From: an uncultured Gammaproteobacteria bacterium
GTDB lineage: Bacteria; Pseudomonadota; Gammaproteobacteria; Pseudomonadales; Azotimanducaceae
Direction: 5' to 3'
DNA length: 44,480 nt
NCBI GenBank assembly: GCA_913043815.1
Contig: CAJWNY010000014.1
Location: 1 to 44,480 of the forward strand
Positions 42,258 to 44,480 of the stretch are shown here, one piece after another. The first letter of the stretch is position 1; every line of letters begins with the position of its first letter. A program made the position numbers and the translations under genes. The notes below the pieces were generated by a model. It ran no database searches, was not told the DNA's origin, and worked only from the letters and a program-made list of their open reading frames with translations.

Positions 42258-44117
42258 TCAATTTCCTATCTTTTCAAATATGTAGGGCTCGAGATTTTCT
42301 TGTGCTTGGATCCTATATTTATGCCAAGCGCCGCCACCATAGTAAGCTAAGCTACCGGCTTCGGCCTCTCCGTGGCCGTTGTAGTAGGTTATGCAGTCCC
42401 GCAACGGCCTTGTTAACTCGTCCGCCTGACGACAATGCTCGGCATATCGCTCTTCGTTTTCAGCTTTCACATCAACAATGTCGTCGCCATTCTCACGCAT
42501 TTTACTCAGCATCCAAACAACGTAATCACCGTGCTCCTCAATGGCATTAGTAAAGTTGAAACTGCCTCCACCGCCTTGTGGGCCAGACACAACGAATAGA
42601 TTAGGGAATCCTTTACTGTGCAAGCCCAAAAAGGTTTTTGTCCCCTCTTGCTCCCACTTATCCTTTAAAGAATGACCAGCGCGCCCAACTATCATATTAA
42701 ACGTTGAAGTTGCCATCCATTGAAAACCGGTCGCGTAAATCAAAACGTCTACGGGGTATTCGTTGCCATCGTGTATCACCCCACGCTCGTTGATCTCACT
42801 AACACCGCGCGGCGCCGTGTCGACCAAGTGAACGTTATGCTTGTTAAAAGTTGGTAAATATTCATCATGAAATGTAGGTCGTTTACAACCATAGGGATAG
42901 TAGGGTTTTAATGCTTCCGCCGTTTTCGGGTCGACTACTATTGCGTCAACTCGCGCCCGAATTTGTTCCATGATCCGAAAGTTGGTATCCAATTGTTTTT
43001 GTACTAATTCAGCTGGGCTTATGTCCCCAGAGTATTGTTTGCGTTCTTTGAAATCGGGCACTCGCCCAGCGAGGTAATCATCATTGGCCTTCATAGCGGT
43101 GCGACCCTCAGAAATACGCGCAAAGCGCGCGCGGCGCGCTTTTGCCCAACCAGGCTCTTTCGACCACTCCTCAAACTCCTCAACCGACGTTTCTCGTTGA
43201 TCCCGCACATCAATAGAAGATGGCGTTCGTTGAAAAACATAAAGCTCTTTGACAATTTTTGCTAGTTCAGGGACCGCTTGTACAGATGTGGCACCCGTAC
43301 CAATAATGCCGACTCGTTTGTCCTTCAAATCGATTTCGTAATCCCAACGAGAAGTATGAAAGGCGTCCCCTTGAAAGGATTGCATACCCTCTATGCGTGC
43401 TAATTTAGGCGTTGTTAAAATACCGTTTGCCAAGATTACAAACTTTGCGCGCATTGCATCGCCGCGGTCGGTATTAACTGTCCAACGTCCAGCATCTTCA
43501 TCCCATTCAGTTTTCTCGACTGTGGTATGAAATAGACACTTGTCGTAGAAACCAAACTTTTCCGCCATCTTCTGGCAGTACTCCATGATTTCAAAACCAG
43601 CTGCGAATTTCATGGTAGGGATGTAGCCCATTTCTTCAAGTAATGGAAAATAGCTGTAGGACTCGACATCACAGGCAATCCCCGGATAGCGATTCCAATA
43701 CCAAGTCCCGCCAACGTCTCCACCCTTTTCACAAAACCGCACATCATCAAATCCTGCTTCTCGCAATTTGTACCAAAGCAGAAGACCCGCAAAGCCAGCG
43801 CCAACAACCAACACTTCGCACTCGTCTTCTAGTGGCTCCCGCGGCACTGGATCAGCCGAATAAACGTCTTTTAAGTAATGGCTAAATTCGCCTTCCATAG
43901 ACATGTAGTCGGCCGCCCCGGCTCTTGATTCTTTAAACTCTCTGTACTTAGCCTGCTCTTGCGCATCAAATACTGCCCCAGCAGGCGCTGGAGGGAGAGT
44001 TTTTAGCGCTTCATCAGTATTTGTGGAATAGCCTTTGCCCGTGATTTTTTCAGAGGCTTTGGCAGCGCGTGTATTAAAAATTTTTAACCCACTCTTAGAA
44101 TCAACTTTTACTGACAT
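42258..44117 (-). CDS. Type I Baeyer-Villiger monooxygenase
   Basis: A 619-residue FAD/NADPH monooxygenase. A 100-residue N-terminal extension with no recognisable domain precedes GAGFAG (106-111), the GTWYWNRYPGIACDVES segment (137-153), the intact fingerprint F248-Q-G250-DAF-H254-TSR-W258-D259, the NADPH motif GTGATS, and QRTPSSIDVR whose terminal Arg stabilises the flavin peroxide. This fits the cyclohexanone/phenylacetone/cyclopentadecanone-type enzymes, with C-terminal GPQGGGGSFNFTNAIEEH. It converts ketones to esters or lactones. GGGGAG just upstream supports the start. It could feed the alpha/beta hydrolase at 14892. Same strand as the partial gene at the right edge. Confidence 0.95.
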   Translation of the reverse strand: MSVKVDSKSGLKIFNTRAAKASEKITGKGYSTNTDEALKTLPPAPAGAVFDAQEQAKYREFKESRAGAADYMSMEGEFSHYLKDVYSADPVPREPLEDECEVLVVGAGFAGLLLWYKLREAGFDDVRFCEKGGDVGGTWYWNRYPGIACDVESYSYFPLLEEMGYIPTMKFAAGFEIMEYCQKMAEKFGFYDKCLFHTTVEKTEWDEDAGRWTVNTDRGDAMRAKFVILANGILTTPKLARIEGMQSFQGDAFHTSRWDYEIDLKDKRVGIIGTGATSVQAVPELAKIVKELYVFQRTPSSIDVRDQRETSVEEFEEWSKEPGWAKARRARFARISEGRTAMKANDDYLAGRVPDFKERKQYSGDISPAELVQKQLDTNFRIMEQIRARVDAIVVDPKTAEALKPYYPYGCKRPTFHDEYLPTFNKHNVHLVDTAPRGVSEINERGVIHDGNEYPVDVLIYATGFQWMATSTFNMIVGRAGHSLKDKWEQEGTKTFLGLHSKGFPNLFVVSGPQGGGGSFNFTNAIEEHGDYVVWMLSKMRENGDDIVDVKAENEERYAEHCRQADELTRPLRDCITYYNGHGEAEAGSLAYYGGGAWHKYRIQAQENLEPYIFEKIGN

Positions 44118-44305
44118 AGCTCCCCCCCGGTTTGTGAATTCAGTATGAATATATCAAATAGGTAGCATCAAAAGTCAATATTTTCCTCTCAAACGCAGGT
44201 GCCGAAGGTTTGCGTTTCTATCGGCATCGCGTCCGCTTCACAGAAACATCCGACACGACCAAAGACAGCAGGCTGTAAGTGAATGGACGTCTTTTGCGAG
44301 GCACT

Positions 44306-44479
44306 TTATCGTTTGTCGATGATCGTGTGTTCCTTCCCAAACAAAAACGTTGATCGTTCCATATCGATGAAGTTGTGCTCATCGTTGATGAAGGCAGCGT
44401 TGGCTCGTCGAGCTTCATCTGTGTTCGGTGCTTTTCCCATATCGATCCAGGCTTCTGCGTGACCAAGATAGGATTCAAC
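44306..44479 (-). CDS. 3' end of an unidentified gene (cut by window edge)
   Basis: The last 57 codons of a leftward gene whose start lies beyond the window. The peptide reads VESYLGHAEAWIDMGKAP, then DEARRANAAF..., and ends HTIIDKR. It has protein-like composition and no stops, whereas the other leftward frame, although open, gives an implausible Ser/Thr/Arg-rich sequence. I do not recognise the family. It ends 188 nt before the Baeyer-Villiger monooxygenase on the same strand and may belong to the same transcript. Confidence 0.55.
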   Translation of the reverse strand, partial: VESYLGHAEAWIDMGKAPNTDEARRANAAFINDEHNFIDMERSTFLFGKEHTIIDKR

Positions 44480-44480
44480 C

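Noticed and set aside
44218-44478. 86-codon leftward frame at the right edge
   Set aside because: Its Ser/Thr/Arg-rich peptide looks like an out-of-frame reading; the alternative frame ending at 44306 has a more protein-like sequence.
1-44480. Mobile element or genomic-island boundaries (tRNA, integrase, att repeats)
   Set aside because: No tRNA gene, recombinase or long direct repeat was seen at any position, so island status is not supported.

Overview
The window is bacterial chromosomal DNA and most resembles a marine gammaproteobacterium of the SAR92/OM60/Cellvibrionales kind. That placement is inferred from the gene repertoire: a gamma-type GloA, an AroG-type DAHP synthase, malate synthase G, a DUF4212/VC_2705-type symporter pair and very large TonB receptors, in moderately AT-rich, compact DNA. 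I saw no rRNA, tRNA, CRISPR array, transposase or phage module. The content is a catabolic and transport region, with genes for oxygenating, ring-opening and CoA-dependent breakdown of small organic molecules.

Left part (0.1-9.4 kb): a Nudix hydrolase with an interrupted Nudix box; a tight three-gene operon (luciferase-like oxidoreductase, DUF4212 subunit, Na+/solute symporter); an SDR downstream of malate synthase G (glcB); divergent from glcB, a gene that looks like an ordinary SDR but carries every diagnostic motif of halohydrin dehalogenases (T-x4-Y-x-G, S-x12-Y-x3-R); a small HTH-like protein; and glyoxalase I.

Middle part (9.5-21 kb): a glutathione transferase; an RND adaptor/permease pair without an outer-membrane partner; an alpha/beta hydrolase with a CitE-like CoA-ester lyase; an SDR-epoxide hydrolase pair; a TauD-type dioxygenase and an MFS carrier. 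The halohydrin dehalogenase and the epoxide hydrolase could together take a halohydrin through an epoxide to a diol, but they are 10 kb apart and not co-transcribed.

21.4-23.6 kb holds the strongest special feature. One gene is split in conventional reading by an in-frame TGA in the context ALAD-TGA-GSC. This is the UGSC selenoprotein family, with Sec97-Gly-Ser-Cys100. A bacterial SECIS-like hairpin follows the TGA, its loop starting 20 nt downstream with a G. Directly upstream on the same strand is a gene fusing a thioredoxin-like CPTC domain to a large domain I cannot assign.

Right part (23.7-44.5 kb): an acyl-CoA dehydrogenase and a second TauD-like dioxygenase; a MATE exporter; an EthA-like flavin monooxygenase with Asn in place of the fingerprint His; two very similar TonB receptors in inverted orientation around a lone DAHP synthase; another acyl-CoA dehydrogenase; a lipoprotein built of two tandem repeats; an MFS carrier; a canonical Baeyer-Villiger monooxygenase; and the 3' end of an unidentified gene at the right edge. 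Together these suggest uptake of a bulky, poorly soluble substrate, Baeyer-Villiger or other oxygenation, hydrolysis, then CoA-dependent degradation ending in C2 units handled by malate synthase. The substrate itself cannot be read from the sequence.
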